Assembly (NCBI RefSeq): GCF_000203795.2
Contig: NW_006281114.1
Coordinates: 1 to 64,000 of the forward strand
Reading direction: 5' to 3'
From: Batrachochytrium dendrobatidis JAM81
Lineage: Eukaryota; Chytridiomycota; Chytridiomycetes; Rhizophydiales
Length of the DNA stretch: 64,000 nucleotides
Part shown: positions 21,479 to 33,234 of the stretch, piece by piece
How positions within the stretch are numbered: position 1 is the stretch's first letter
Layout of the letters: every line of letters begins with the position of its first letter
Made by a program: the position numbers and the translations under genes
The notes under the pieces: generated by a model
Databases searched by the model: none
What the model saw: the letters and a program-made list of their open reading frames with translations, nothing else
What the model was told of the DNA's origin: nothing

Positions 21479-23905
21479 CTAGCAAGTCCCAATCGATCCA
21501 TAATAATACCCTCTATTATCATATTTTAAACATGTATTTATAGGATTAGTCACGTCTAGTAAAATGCAGGTCAATGCATATATAACTGTGAAAGCATCAC
21601 CTATTCTAGCATAATCTTGTTCTGGGTCAGTTGGAAATGGAGCGTGGAGTGTCGAAGTAGATCCAAGTAGTGCCATGGAATGTATTGAGGCCTCGACAAT
21701 GCTTACAGCTATAATAGCATCCATGACCCTAACATCGTGCCGGCACATTAATCTAGCATGTGCCTGAGCTAATCGAATTAAGCTTTCAAGCAGTCGAATG
21801 GTCGTTCTCGCTGAATTCTGCAAATCCCCTCCTCTTTGCAACTGATAGTACTTTTTTAATACATCGTTTGCTTCTGGAGTGAGTTTTGGCATGTATGTTT
21901 CTTTGATGTAGCATATATAAGATTGAAGGCATTCGTGGTCCCATAAATCCCCAACAGCTTCTACTGGAGGTTTACCTGATATTTCAGTATCAAGGATAAA
22001 CGAAGATACTACTTTGTCCCATTCGGGATTTTGTGTGTCGAGAAGAAGAAGAATAAGATCAAATCGGGAAAGAAGAGGGCTTGCTAATGCAATATTGACT
22101 TCGACTCCTTGTTTTGGATCGTATTTTCCCTTTGGATTTGTGCTAGCCAATATCGAGCATCGAGTATTAAGTTTGCATACAAGACCAGCCTAAAACCGAA
22201 TGTCAACACGTTTGCACATTCATGTATAGCATTGCCAACTACAACTCAATATACCTTGGCTACGCTAATAGTCTGAGCACATATAGTTAGTATTCAAAAT
22301 AAACAGCGGTTTCAATCAATAAAGCAGTGTACCTGTTGTTCCATGGCCTCATGGATTGCGGCCTTGTCGTTTTCACGAATACCACCAAATTCGTCAATAC
22401 AACATAGGCCACGATCAGCAAGCACTAATGCGCCAGCCTCAAGCTGCCATTCTCCTGAATCACGATTCGCAGATACAGTTAGGCCAGCACTAGTTGATCC
22501 AATACCAGTGGTGAATACAGATCGTGGGCTTAACTGGGCCGCATATCGAAGAAACTGTGATTTTCCTGTACCTAGAATTTCCAAAAATGAGATTTGCAAT
22601 CTAAAAACAAACCATTCAAGTACTACTACCTGGATCTCCAACGAGCAGAATGTGCGAGTCGCCGCGGATTTTAAGTCCATTTTCATATTTTGGCACTCCA
22701 CCAACAAGCAATAGCATTACAGCAACTTTTACTACGTATAGTCCAAATACTTTGGGACAAAAGCTTTGGATAATTAGGTTTCTGCCTGTAAGTGGAGACT
22801 CTTTGTATTTATCCCAAAACTTTTCAAACCACATCTTGGTTTCGTCAGTCAGTAGCGCATTTGTAAAAGTTTGGTTGTTGAGGCGAATGTTATTGGCATG
22901 CATTGCAATTTCAATGTCGCAGCGCTCATTCGGAGATAAAGATGCCCATCTACGAATCACTGTTCCTGTAACCCATATATCATCGCCAGCTTTACATTCA
23001 TCCACAAGATCATCTTCAAGAATGACCGCAATGGATCTAGGGATTGTACCCATGGCAAGTTTAGTGACTTGTTCCTGCACCTTGATCTCCTGATAGTCTT
23101 TGCATATATTTGAAAGATCATCTACATTTAAAGATTAATACAATCCATCAAGCATTTGACTTGAAAACTCGATACGCTTTAAACTTGCCTGAACTATTAG
23201 GAACTTCGACAAATTTTGTACCTTGACATTTTTCAGTGGTGTTTGATAGAGCAAAACATCTAGTAGGTTTGGGTATTGCATTATGCTGCTCACGATCATA
23301 TTTGACCAAAAAAGTTTTGCCACATCCATTCATACAAGTCCATGTTTTGCATGTTTCAAGCATCTTGACCATGCCTGTACGAATTACAGTGCCTTTGAAA
23401 AAGACCAATCGGCCCACATCAGCACATCGAGGCACTCTAGATCGCACAATTTCCTCACAGTCATTGGGACGAGTAATACGAACGTGGCAGTTGCGTTTTA
23501 TTGACAAGTGCTGAGCAATCTGGCTGGTGGATTTGATATGCTGTTGTGCCAGTATAAGTGATCGATCGAGAATAGGCAGCATTTGGGTAGGCTCTCTTAC
23601 TAACAATGAGCTAAGAAATCCATTGAGCTCAATATAATCAAGTAAGCTAAGTTCCAGAGAAAAGTTGGCTAAAGGATCTGCTTGAGCCATTATATCGATT
23701 ATTTCATCCTTGTGAAGCGTTTCCAAGTCTGCAGCCAATTGTTCTAATGGTAAAAACAGCGGTATCAGTGAATGACTAGTGCTGTTTGAACAAGATGCAG
23801 CTAGCGTAGACTACTAATGAGTTTACCTAAAATGTCAGGCACTCTAGCATGGTTGATTCGTTGTGTATGTCCAGTGCCTTCTATGGCTTCAATCCCACTA
23901 AGCAT
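21479..23905 (-). CDS. MCM9: DNA helicase MCM9 homologue
   Basis: MCM9 works with MCM8 in homologous recombination and fork repair. Exon 1 (from ATG 23905, [20 protein letters not shown]) follows an in-frame stop and joins [14 protein letters not shown] in frame. The N-terminal OB domain has [20 protein letters not shown] and a zinc-binding stretch. MCM9-specific text includes [21 protein letters not shown]. The AAA+ core shows Walker A ([17 protein letters not shown]), [20 protein letters not shown], Walker [19 protein letters not shown], and NPKGKYDP...LLSRFDLIL (sensor 1 and Arg-finger region), then a winged-helix linker [20 protein letters not shown]. About seven exons; the last splice site is uncertain. 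MCM9 is lost from most Dikarya. It lacks the long C-terminal tail of animal MCM9. Confidence 0.92.
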
Positions 23906-24511
23906 TCGTTCTCGTTTTTATCGGACAAGTAGAATTGCTTTAAATTTCAATCACAACTATCGACAAATGGAGAAACTATTTATATTTGAAACTCATTTCA
24001 CGTTTAAATATTCTGATGGCATCAAGCAAGCTGTTGCAGTATTTTAAAAACGTGGATTCTCTAAAACTGAACGGTTGCTTTGGGTTCATGTACAGACTAT
24101 ATAGGCAGAGTTTCAAGATTGTCCAACTCAAATGAATGACCTTTTATGTTGAATCAAGAAGATTAGCAAGTCGGATTGTCGTCGCGATACACGAGTGATG
24201 GTTATTCATGTCTTGAATCAACTGAATCATTACCGATATTTGCAAAACATCAAGAGTGACAGTTTCTTATCTCATTAACCGTAAACTCCATATCAACCCA
24301 AATACAAAATCAATCAATCTGTAGTGTTTTAAAGGGGTTAAATGACTTGTCCTTTTTATAAAAACTTGCAAGACAAAATCAATATTGGATAGGAGGTTGG
24401 TAAAAACGCTGGCAATGTTGGAAAATAGTGGGAAAGTGAAGATCAATAATATGGTATTTCCAAAAACTATCCACGCCAAGTATAGTTGACATTATATAGT
24501 TAACGGCCAAT
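23906..24511. other. Intergenic region between GSK3 3' end and MCM9 start
   Basis: About 600 bp. The right part must be the MCM9 promoter, the left part the GSK3 3' UTR. A hydrophobic 70-residue open frame at 24267-24479 has no ATG and is not called. Confidence 0.45.
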
Positions 24512-25834
24512 CTAATCGTTCAACGTAGTTGGTTTCTGAATCTTGACAGGCTGGAAACTAGCCAAATCGATTCCTTTCAATTTCAATAGTGGCTCTGCAT
24601 GTGGAGGAACAAGTTGTCGATTCAATTCAGGCTGAATTGAAAGCTCCAGTGCTGAAAAGTTGAAGAGCTCTGGAAGATCCCGTCCATTAGGCAGCTTGGT
24701 CTCTGGCTTCTTGATTTCATCAAAAAAGGGATGTATCATTGCTTCAACGGAACTCGGACGATTGGTGGGTGTGTATTCTAAAAGCTTGGCAATTAGCTCC
24801 AATGACTCTGTAGTAGTTGTCCGCGACCTAAACACCTTGCTCCATGGACATGCCTTAATCTGGGGGAATTTGTAATCGGTATAATTAGGATTCATGGACT
24901 TGATTTGCTCGCGGGTAGGTGTGCCAAGCATCTTAATAATTTCTACAAGCTGATCGACGCCAGATTCACCCGGGAACAGCGGCTGACCAAGCATTAATTC
25001 AGCCATAACACATCCACTTGACCAAACATCTATGCTAACATCGTAGTTTGTGCTCCCGAAAATCAACTCTGGCGCACGGTAATATCTAGAGCAAATGTAG
25101 CTTACGTTGGGTTCGCCAGCTACTAGAATTTTGGCACTACCAAAATCACATAGCTTCAAGATACCAAGATTAGGGTCCAACAATAGATTCTGAGGTTTGA
25201 TATCACGATGGCAGATTCCAAGAGAGTGAATATAGGCTAATGAACGAAACAATTGATACATGTAAAGCTTAACACTCAACATGGGCATGGATTGCTTCAT
25301 CTTTGCAAAATGCCTTGACGCTCTATAAACAGTTTCAGGAACATACTCCAGTACCAAATTTAAAAACACCTCGTCTTTTTTTTCACCGTTGGAATAAAAA
25401 AACGCCTGCAATGCAACAATGTTGGGATGTGCAACTAGACGCATAATCTGGAGTTCACGGTTCTTGAAGCGCTTATCTTGAAGAACTTTTTTAATGGCGC
25501 CAAACTCTCCAGAAGGAATGAGTTTTGCTTGAAAAACAACGCCAAACGACCCGTTGCCAATTACTTTGTTATTAGAATAAGACAATTCGATTGCCTCGCC
25601 AGTTTTACCGTCATTTGCTAAAACTGTGATAACTTTTCCGGCATCAGGCTCGTCTAAAGCATTGAAATTGGCAGAGTCCTGGTTAAAAGTATGTCAAACA
25701 CAGATTAACAAAGCACAGTGATACATACTGCTAAGCTTGATGCCGTTAATTACATTAGGAGTATCCTGGGTCTTGGAGGCACTGCTCTCCATAGACGTCA
25801 TGGGATTAACCGCCGTACGTTTTTTCGTTGACAT
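24512..25834 (-). CDS. GSK3: Glycogen synthase kinase 3 (GSK3/shaggy) Ser/Thr kinase
   Basis: Two exons: 25834-25754 ([12 protein letters not shown]...QDTPN) and 25678-24512, joined in phase 0 across GTAATT...CCAG. About 416 residues. Kinase motifs in order: glycine loop [13 protein letters not shown], catalytic Lys in GAIKKV, catalytic loop [20 protein letters not shown], and the GSK3 activation-loop tyrosine in [16 protein letters not shown]. The C-lobe [20 protein letters not shown] is the typical GSK3 C-terminal segment. Roles known for the family: glycogen, cell-cycle and developmental signalling. The very long purine-rich block upstream (to 30.6 kb) is unusual for this genome. Confidence 0.96.
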
Positions 25835-26848
25835 GGTCAATCAATTTATAGTATTCTGAGGCTGATTGATAAAACCGAACCAAGGATTAAAAGAAATAAG
25901 TGAGATGTTCCAAATGCCTGCTGAATGGCCAATCTGACAAAAGCAAGATTCAACAAAAGATTGAAACAAAATCAAGTGGATGATGCAGATATGCAAGTCG
26001 CATCAATCGAGTTGAAGTTACACAAAAACGACAGGTGGTCGATTAATTAAAAGGCAGTGATGGAATGAGTTTTACAAACCAAAACAAGATGATATAAACA
26101 AGTAGCACAACCAAGTAGCAGATCAAAGATTTGCAAGGTACGTTAATATAAATCATGTGTTCCATGTATGTGGGTAGACGCAAAACATGTGGTTATACCA
26201 AAAATCATTAAAGCAAGCCAAGGCAGCAGCGAATTATTGGTGCAGATAATATGGCAAAAAATAAGCATTGTTTAATTCCAATCATGTGGAAAAAGTCACA
26301 TGAAAACCACGATGACGATCGATTGATGGCGATGCACCGATAGTCATTCCAGAGTTTGTATAAAAAATAAAAACAATAAGTTAGTAAAGTGTCAATCCAT
26401 GGATGAGTGTGAGGTACAAGAGCAATATGTTGGATGATGACAGGTCGACAAGCCAATACAATCATATATGACTTTAGAAAAGTTTATGGCAAATTATTGC
26501 AAGCTCACAAGAACCACAACACTTGGGCCTGTAAAACAAGCAACTACACTGAAAGCTGATACAGTTGAGCGAATAAAGATTGTCAATCTTATTGAAAACG
26601 CTGATAAATCATTTCCAAAGTATAGCCAGTGGCTGTATTTGCTTGAATACAAGGCAAGTGTAGTGTGACGAATCAAAACTCGACACTTGGTTATTAGACG
26701 AGGTTGCGAAAACCAAATTCCAAAACCAAGATGATCGGATGAGTTGCTTACACCCAAAATGACTAGAGACATTGTAGTAGATATCAGCAACTGGAAAAAA
26801 ATAGGATTGTGACAGGTGCGGAGTGTCGGAGTATTGGTTACTACATGT

Positions 26849-27288
26849 TACAGTCGTATTGATGTAGAGGCCATTAAACAAGAGTTTACTAAACTCGTTG
26901 ACAAGGTTGACTGGCTGTTCTCCTGGTGATCAGCATACATATTGTATTCCCGAGACATGCAATCATGTTCCCTCAAACTAGAGTGCAAATGTATCACAAG
27001 ATTTTAGGATACAAAGTGGAGGTTAGAAGCACCAGAACAATCAAACCCAATATCTGGGTTCGGGCTTGGTGGTCGTGCAATGTATGTCTATACCAAATGT
27101 GAAGAATAGCTTCAACAGTATAGCTTGTATCATATGATGGACATTGTGGTCAAAAGGGCCGAGAATGTCTATTCAAGTAGTCAATTTGTAGTAGGAAAGC
27201 GCAACGAGTATTCAACTGTTGGCTATTCCAAAGCAGAAGAGACAAGATGAATACAAGTAGTCCATTCTATATGATAGTGAGTCAAGTC
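26849..27288. mobile_element. Inverted-repeat (MITE-like) element, degenerate copy M4
   Basis: Left end TA-CAGTCGTATTGATGTAGAG, right end weakened (TCCATTCTATATGATAGTGA). Its interior aligns by eye with M3 (ACATGCAATCATGTTCCC, AACTAGAGTGCAAATGTAT, CATATGATGGACATTGTG) and with M5 (TTCAAGTAGTC, TAGTAGGAAA). It shows that the interior is part of the element, not just the ends. Confidence 0.6.
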
Positions 27289-29956
27289 ATACAATGCACA
27301 GGTTGTTGTAAAGCAACACTCTTCCAGCCAGCAGTGCATTTCTTGAAACAAGTCATGGTAGCATAATCAAATATAGAGTACATGTCCATTACAGTAATCC
27401 AAGTCCTACCTAGTGACAAGTAAATCAGTGGGTTTGAGTCAAGCAGAAGGTTCTGGAGTAAGAAGGAATACCAGTGTGCAAAACGTAGAAAAACTTGGTC
27501 AAGAGTAAGTAGTCAGGCTTAAGTTGGTGATGAAAGGTAAATCAAGTGGAGTATTCAATAGCCAACAAGTGCTTTGTACGAATGGACTCGACACGCAAAA
27601 ATGAGTCTAGTCGAGCTGCGAGAAAGAAAATCAGACAGATAGCCACTGCTAGTTGAGCTGAGGACAAATCCCTACGTTGATATCAAGACAAGATTCCTAG
27701 TGTGGTGGGTTTAAATTAGAACAATGGTGTCGACTGTCGATATTCACAAATGAACCAGGTATAGAAGATGCCAAAGGTCTTTGTTCTGGGCTAGAATCAC
27801 AAAAGTTAATATTGACAAAATGCAATGTTTTGGTATCAACATGTCTGGTCACAGCACAAAGCTTACTTGGTTTATACTGAACGAATTCACTGAACTGATC
27901 AAGAGCTAGGTTGATACACTTTAAAAATCCCTAGTTCAGAAAGAGTCGGGTTAGTCTTTTATCAAGACAATTGTAGGTTGAAAAAGGTGAATGGGATAAT
28001 GCAAGACTAAAATAAACAAATTTTCACTGCCATAAGCTCAGGTTGTGGAATGAATGACTAAAAAAGTATCAGTTGGCCAGAAAATAAAACTAGGAACTGG
28101 GTACTGTTGGTAAAGGGTAAAGCAAGGCATCATCAAGTCTGACTAACCCACTACACAAGAGTGTCAAGGTAGAAATAACGTCAAGCTAATCCTAACCAAA
28201 GCAATAAAGCAAAAAATTGTACAAATGCTTCAAAGAAACCGGTGAAGCAGTGATTATCTTTAGACACGAGCTGAAAACCAGGGGTGCGAGACCAGAGTTT
28301 ACTCGAGTGTATATTACATTACACAGTAAAACGGGACAAACAAAATAATGGGGCTGATGTATAATGACTGGATACAGTGATGAAAAAAAATAGAACGGAA
28401 TTATAGGCCCAGTGGTTTGGATAAATATCCGGAAAAAAATCAGTGGGGTGCACTGGTAAAAGCTAATAGATCGAAGTCATGCTCTACCAGTTGGCTGCAT
28501 CAAGAAGCTTTTTCAAGTAAAGATACGATCTCTCAAATAAAAGGGAGTACAGTTTGAGAGCTGCCATACCTCAACGATAATGCTTGAATAGTGTACTGTT
28601 GATTAGAGCAAGGTAGTCCTGAATTATAAAACCATATTATACAAGTATAGAATGTCAGGTGGATATAAAACGCATCATGCTAGAAGTTGTAGTACAGCCC
28701 AAGTGTCAAATCTGTGTTTCAACGGGTACCCAATGCACTCAATACTACTCAAGTGGTCCATCATCCATTCCACTCCATACACATAGCTCAGTATCGATCA
28801 TCTAAGAATACAGTGATTGGATCGTCACAGCAAAAAGCCGTTGCTAAACATACTGAATATAAAACTATCCAAGTAGTCGGGAATGCTTTCATGTCAATCC
28901 TACAGCAATATATTCACTAATGCAATATGCTATGCCAACATTCTTCTATGCATCTCTGTATACACATTTGCTTATTTACAGTAAACAATACAAGACTGCT
29001 TGTATATCTAGTGGATTTGGCGGCTTTTATGAAATCCTGGTTAATTTCCAAGAATTAAAATATGACAGGCTTTGTCAATATATGGAAGTATCATGGAGTA
29101 CGAAATAGGAAAATCCAACTGTCCACGTGGTATTCTGTCCGCTTTCAATAGTTGGAGTGTGGTGATATACAGCATAATGATAACAAATAGGGATTTTTTT
29201 CATATATGCTAAGCTCTATCCAAACTACTGTAAAATAATACAGCACTGATGGAAGCAGGATTGAGCAGCAAGACAGTTGTACTAGTTATCGGAAAATCCA
29301 AAGCAGACTTGGTACATTCATGCATAAAACAATACAGCCAATAGGAAAGCATCTTCATCTCTATCCTACTGATTACATCCATGTACCAGATAAGAAGAAT
29401 AGAACCCGAATTGCATAGCTTTATGGCTTGCTTTTGTAATGGCAAAAAAATTCAATTCCGCTTGTATTCACAACGACGCGCATGTCTGCAAACATTTTCA
29501 AATGCGTGTTTATAGAACAAATACATTGACAATGGCAAGGGTCTAGAGCCAAAAATGTGCTGTATGACTATGAGGGAGGAGCGGAAAATAAGTAATGCGT
29601 TACATATAGGCCTAAGCCATATTAAATTAACGTTATAAACGAATGATTGTGGGTGGGATGATGACAGCATCATTGCATTCAAACTGGATACAGCCAGCCG
29701 AGAAAAAAAAGAGGAGCCACATTGCAGAAATATTTTAAGCGTGACAGCCTCTTGCTCGCTGATGCCTTATCTACACTACATGCCATTGTAACCTATATGC
29801 CTCGCATAGTCTGCATCGCTGAGTGCAATATCACTCATTGTAAAATGTGTCATTGATGCGAGACAGCCGTTGCAAACCACTACCACCCTATCCATCACAT
29901 CTTACACAATACCGAACATGCCACGTTGAGCGCAGGATAGGCTCAACTGGAACATA

Positions 29957-30196
29957 ATGATATCTGCTGGGCCGTATGCGGATTTTCTACCTGTAGCATG
30001 GTCTCCATTTCCATCACTGCATAGGCAAAACAACGACTTGCTGAAGCTGCTTACACGCTATCCAATAGATAAAATCTTGCAAGCTTCGCTGTTTCATTTA
30101 AACAGTCATGACAAGCAGAATACACAGCTGGAAGCACAGCTGCATTTTCTAGACAAGCATCTTGGTAGAAACACTGACACTCTTGTATGCGTATGA
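29957..30196 (+). CDS. Small open reading frame, unknown
   Basis: 79 codons starting at an ATG and reading mainly polar/amphipathic helix-like sequence (DLLKLLTRYPIDKILQASLF). I recognise no family. It is the only reading frame in this block that looks remotely protein-like, but chance is a sufficient explanation at this length. Confidence 0.15.
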   Translation: MISAGPYADFLPVAWSPFPSLHRQNNDLLKLLTRYPIDKILQASLFHLNSHDKQNTQLEAQLHFLDKHLGRNTDTLVCV

Positions 30197-30628
30197 GGGT
30201 TGACAAGTTACGTTTCCAAGTCATGCAACGTACCTGAAATCAATAAGCACTTTGCCACACGACGGATTGACTAGTATGAGGGAAACTGACGTGTTGGGTT
30301 TATTGGGTCTTTAAAGTCAACCCGAAAAAAACATTACAAAGTCCGCCCACATGATAATACTAGATAACAAATAAACTAGTCAAATTCCATTACGTGTGGT
30401 TTCTTTAGTATGCTTGGATCTAGACCGATACGCAAGTCGTATCAGTAGATACTGCACACCACAAACTTGTCGGTAGTGCGAGCTTGTAGACTCTGTATTT
30501 GGTATGTCATCCTCGAGCTCACCGCACTACCCACTGAAATAAACTATATACTCTCACACCATTTTTATTATTACTCATCTAAATTGCACAAGTATGCACA
30601 TTCCAGATATAAAAGTCAATTGTAGGAA

Positions 30629-32822
30629 TCACACCATAAACAAAGCAACCTTTTTGTTGTCAATGTTTCTGCTACGGTAGTTGTACAGATAAAAGTTGAG
30701 ATCGCCATTGCCTTTACCAAACTTGAGCTCTTCAAGGAAAAGATGGTTATCCATAAACTCGAGGCAATTAAATACATCAAATCCAGCCTTGGGTTTCAAA
30801 AAAATATTGGATAGGAAAATACAAATAATTAGTACAAGTGGAGATCTAAATTGTTGAATTGTAAATAAATTCGCAATGGACCAATTAATGTGTACCTTTT
30901 TAGCTAGAATGAGAGCATCATTGATAAGAAGTTGAATACGCGCAGGATCCTCTCCCATACCCATGGGTGCATAATGAAACAAGTATGCAGCATTGATATG
31001 CGAATGGACCGGATTTCCAATTACAGTCGAAGGTAGAGAATAAAACGAAAAAAAATCGGTTACTTTTTTCTTTTGGTCATCCTATAACAGCAGTCAATGG
31101 TAAGAATAGTCAGCCATTGTAGAATCCAATGCATCAAAAATATCATCATCGTATTATGCGTACATAGACCACATATGAATACATGACTTTATCCACTGGA
31201 AGAATCCAATGCGCAATCTCTTCTTCTGTCATGTCGTGAAAGAGCTCGAATCGAGACAGATACTCGCTCATCAGTTTCTTGACTTGAGGTACATCCTCCA
31301 GTGTCATGGGACGCACTCCAGGCGTCTTAGGTTCCTATACACACGCCACAATGGCAAAAATTAGATGTCATGAAGCAACTAAAGATAAATGAGCATTTCA
31401 TCCTACATCGGGCATCTTGTACAAACGAATCATACGCGCCATGGTCATATTGCGAGGTATGTAGGAAAACCCAGTATCGACCAGTTTCTTTGGATTAAGA
31501 GATCGGTGATAGTATCTGCAGGTAGACACGGGTGTAGGGAGATACACACCAGCAGTATATGCGGCTTGGAATATACCAGCAAGATTCACTCGTCTGGTGA
31601 TTTCTTTGATCAGAACCGGTGCAAGTCGCTTTGATCGAAGTTTTTTGTGAACGCAAAGAAAGTTGATTTCAACCATTGGGATTTTACTTTGGAGATTAAA
31701 CCAAATTCAAAAGTAATACATGAGATACAAAAAATAAACCAGTTTTGATACAATTCATGCAGACTTACTTTGTGCGAACGTTTACAGTAGCAGGAGTCGC
31801 CCCAATAAATCCAACAAGTTTCTTACTTGTTTTGGCTCGTACACCCACGTGCCAGTCAGATCGCCATCCTGGAGGCATCAGTGCCCATTTCAAAAACTCG
31901 GCAGAATAATCAAACCTCAGCGTGGCTTCGTCGTCTTCAACATAGTTGGCGGATAATAGCTGATACACATCCTTGATTTCTTGCTCATCTTCAAAGTTGA
32001 GCAACGTCCATTCAAATTCCTTGTGCAATGGGTAAGGATCTTGCTGGATTTCTTCAGGCTGTTTGTTGGGTTCAATCACACCATCTGTGCTCACTTCTTC
32101 ATCTAAACAAGAAACAGGAATTAGATTTATGGTTTGGCATCTTTGGAAACGAATGATTTCAATTGTCATATGGATAGTATAGGGTGGATCAGTACCTGTG
32201 CGAGCAACTGGCTGAGTGTTCCAAAACCTGTATTGGCTCATATCTTCTTTGGGAAGCTTTTTTTGCAATGCTTCGTTGGCAGGAGATTGCATCATTTTGA
32301 GAGTATTCAACTATTTGATTAGATTCAATCAACGAGATTTGAACCAGACAGTTGTCATTGGGTTTAGTAAATGCCGAGTTAGATTGACAAGCATTTTTAT
32401 ATAAAAATGGTTTATAGAATACCTTTTCCATGATCTTTTCAATCCGCTCGACACTTGCCTTGTCCTTTTGACAATAAGATGGGTTTCAGTAGATTGAACT
32501 GAGTTAGTGGGTTGAAGCAGTTGATTTATATGATAATACAGATTTGGGTTGGACTGCAGGTATGCCCACTAATGTGCATAGATGAAGCAAACATTCCTGA
32601 TAATGTGTATAGATAAAGCAGATATCCATCAGAACAATGGAAGGTGTCTAAATACTGATATTGACCCAAGTGTTCATGATAAAGCGGACAACTTGCGAAT
32701 ACAGCAAGCAATAATTGTACCTGCACATCGACTTGAGATTGTGAAGCTGCAGTGCTGGTAGAAGCAGCACTTTCTTTTGATGATTTGATAGAATCAGCTG
32801 CTTGTTTATCGTCTGCAGTCAT
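30629..32822 (-). CDS. NMT1: Glycylpeptide N-tetradecanoyltransferase (N-myristoyltransferase)
   Basis: Attaches myristate to N-terminal glycines of target proteins in the cytosol. The start is ATG 32822 ([20 protein letters not shown]), a disordered tail ending at a GTACAA donor at 32719. Later exons give [28 protein letters not shown], the myristoyl-CoA site [19 protein letters not shown], then [38 protein letters not shown] and the conserved C-terminal end [16 protein letters not shown]...ALFMV. NMT uses its C-terminal carboxylate in catalysis; the protein here ends with LFMV rather than the usual hydrophobic LxL/Q type end, which is acceptable. At least eight exons, introns 50-200 nt. Its 5' end is duplicated in inverted orientation (32807-33085). 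Confidence 0.95.
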
Positions 32823-33085
32823 AATAGTATACAAAGGACACTGGATAATCTGTTGAGAATCTGGATTGATTTATTCAATAATTTATTTCTACTCTTTTCT
32901 CGCACAACAAATGCTCTCATCTTGTCTAGTGTTTCCTATTTCCACAAACACATTCCACTTTCAGCAGTGTTGAACATTTGATTGTGCAAGGAAGAGAGTC
33001 TAGAAATAAATTATTGAATAAATCAATCCAGATTCTCAACAGATTATTCAGTGTCCTTTGTATACTATTATGACTGCAGACGATA
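32807..33085. repeat. Inverted repeat with 84-bp arms over the NMT start region
   Basis: Left arm 32807-32890 and right arm 33002-33085 are reverse complements with a single mismatch that I can find. The spacer is 111 bp, and its outer parts continue the palindrome less perfectly (CGCACAACAAATG against TTGCACAATCAAATG). The left arm holds the NMT start codon and first five codons plus 5' UTR; the right arm carries the same ATG and five codons facing the other way, then runs into a stop after AGT GTT. It could form a long hairpin. Confidence 0.9.
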
Positions 33086-33234
33086 GTGTTTAGAAAACAC
33101 GTTTGCAAGTTTGCCAACTAAAAAGAAATATTGATCACATTCTCATCACAAGGCATCAATCATGAAACTCGGTAAATATTCACTCTGATTTCATCTCATG
33201 TTGTTTATTGATACCATGGAAACATATCAAAACT

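Larger units (their letters stand above)
25835..30628. other. 4.8-kb gene-poor, purine-rich block
   Basis: No convincing gene on either strand; open frames are below 100 residues and match no family I know. By eye the plus strand from about 26 to 28.7 kb is strongly A+G biased (one 60-base line at 27421 counts 39 purines), unlike neighbouring gaps. It contains a degenerate inverted-repeat element (26849-27288). Possible identities: a long regulatory region or 5'-UTR intron for GSK3, a non-coding transcript, or decayed transposon sequence. No terminal repeats of a full-length transposon were seen. Confidence 0.4.

Noticed and set aside
24267..24479. Hydrophobic 70-residue minus-strand frame downstream of GSK3
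   Set aside because: No ATG start, sits in the GSK3 3' region, and low-complexity AT-rich sequence gives such frames by chance.
28460..28515. tRNA-like words (CCAACTGGTAGAGC on the minus strand) suggesting a tRNA
   Set aside because: Only the D-arm-like part is there; I find no anticodon stem, T-arm GTTCGA box or acceptor pairing around it.
30375..30410. Possible element right end (TTCCATTACGTGTGG) near the NMT 3' end
   Set aside because: No left end found and it has gaps relative to the consensus; could be chance.
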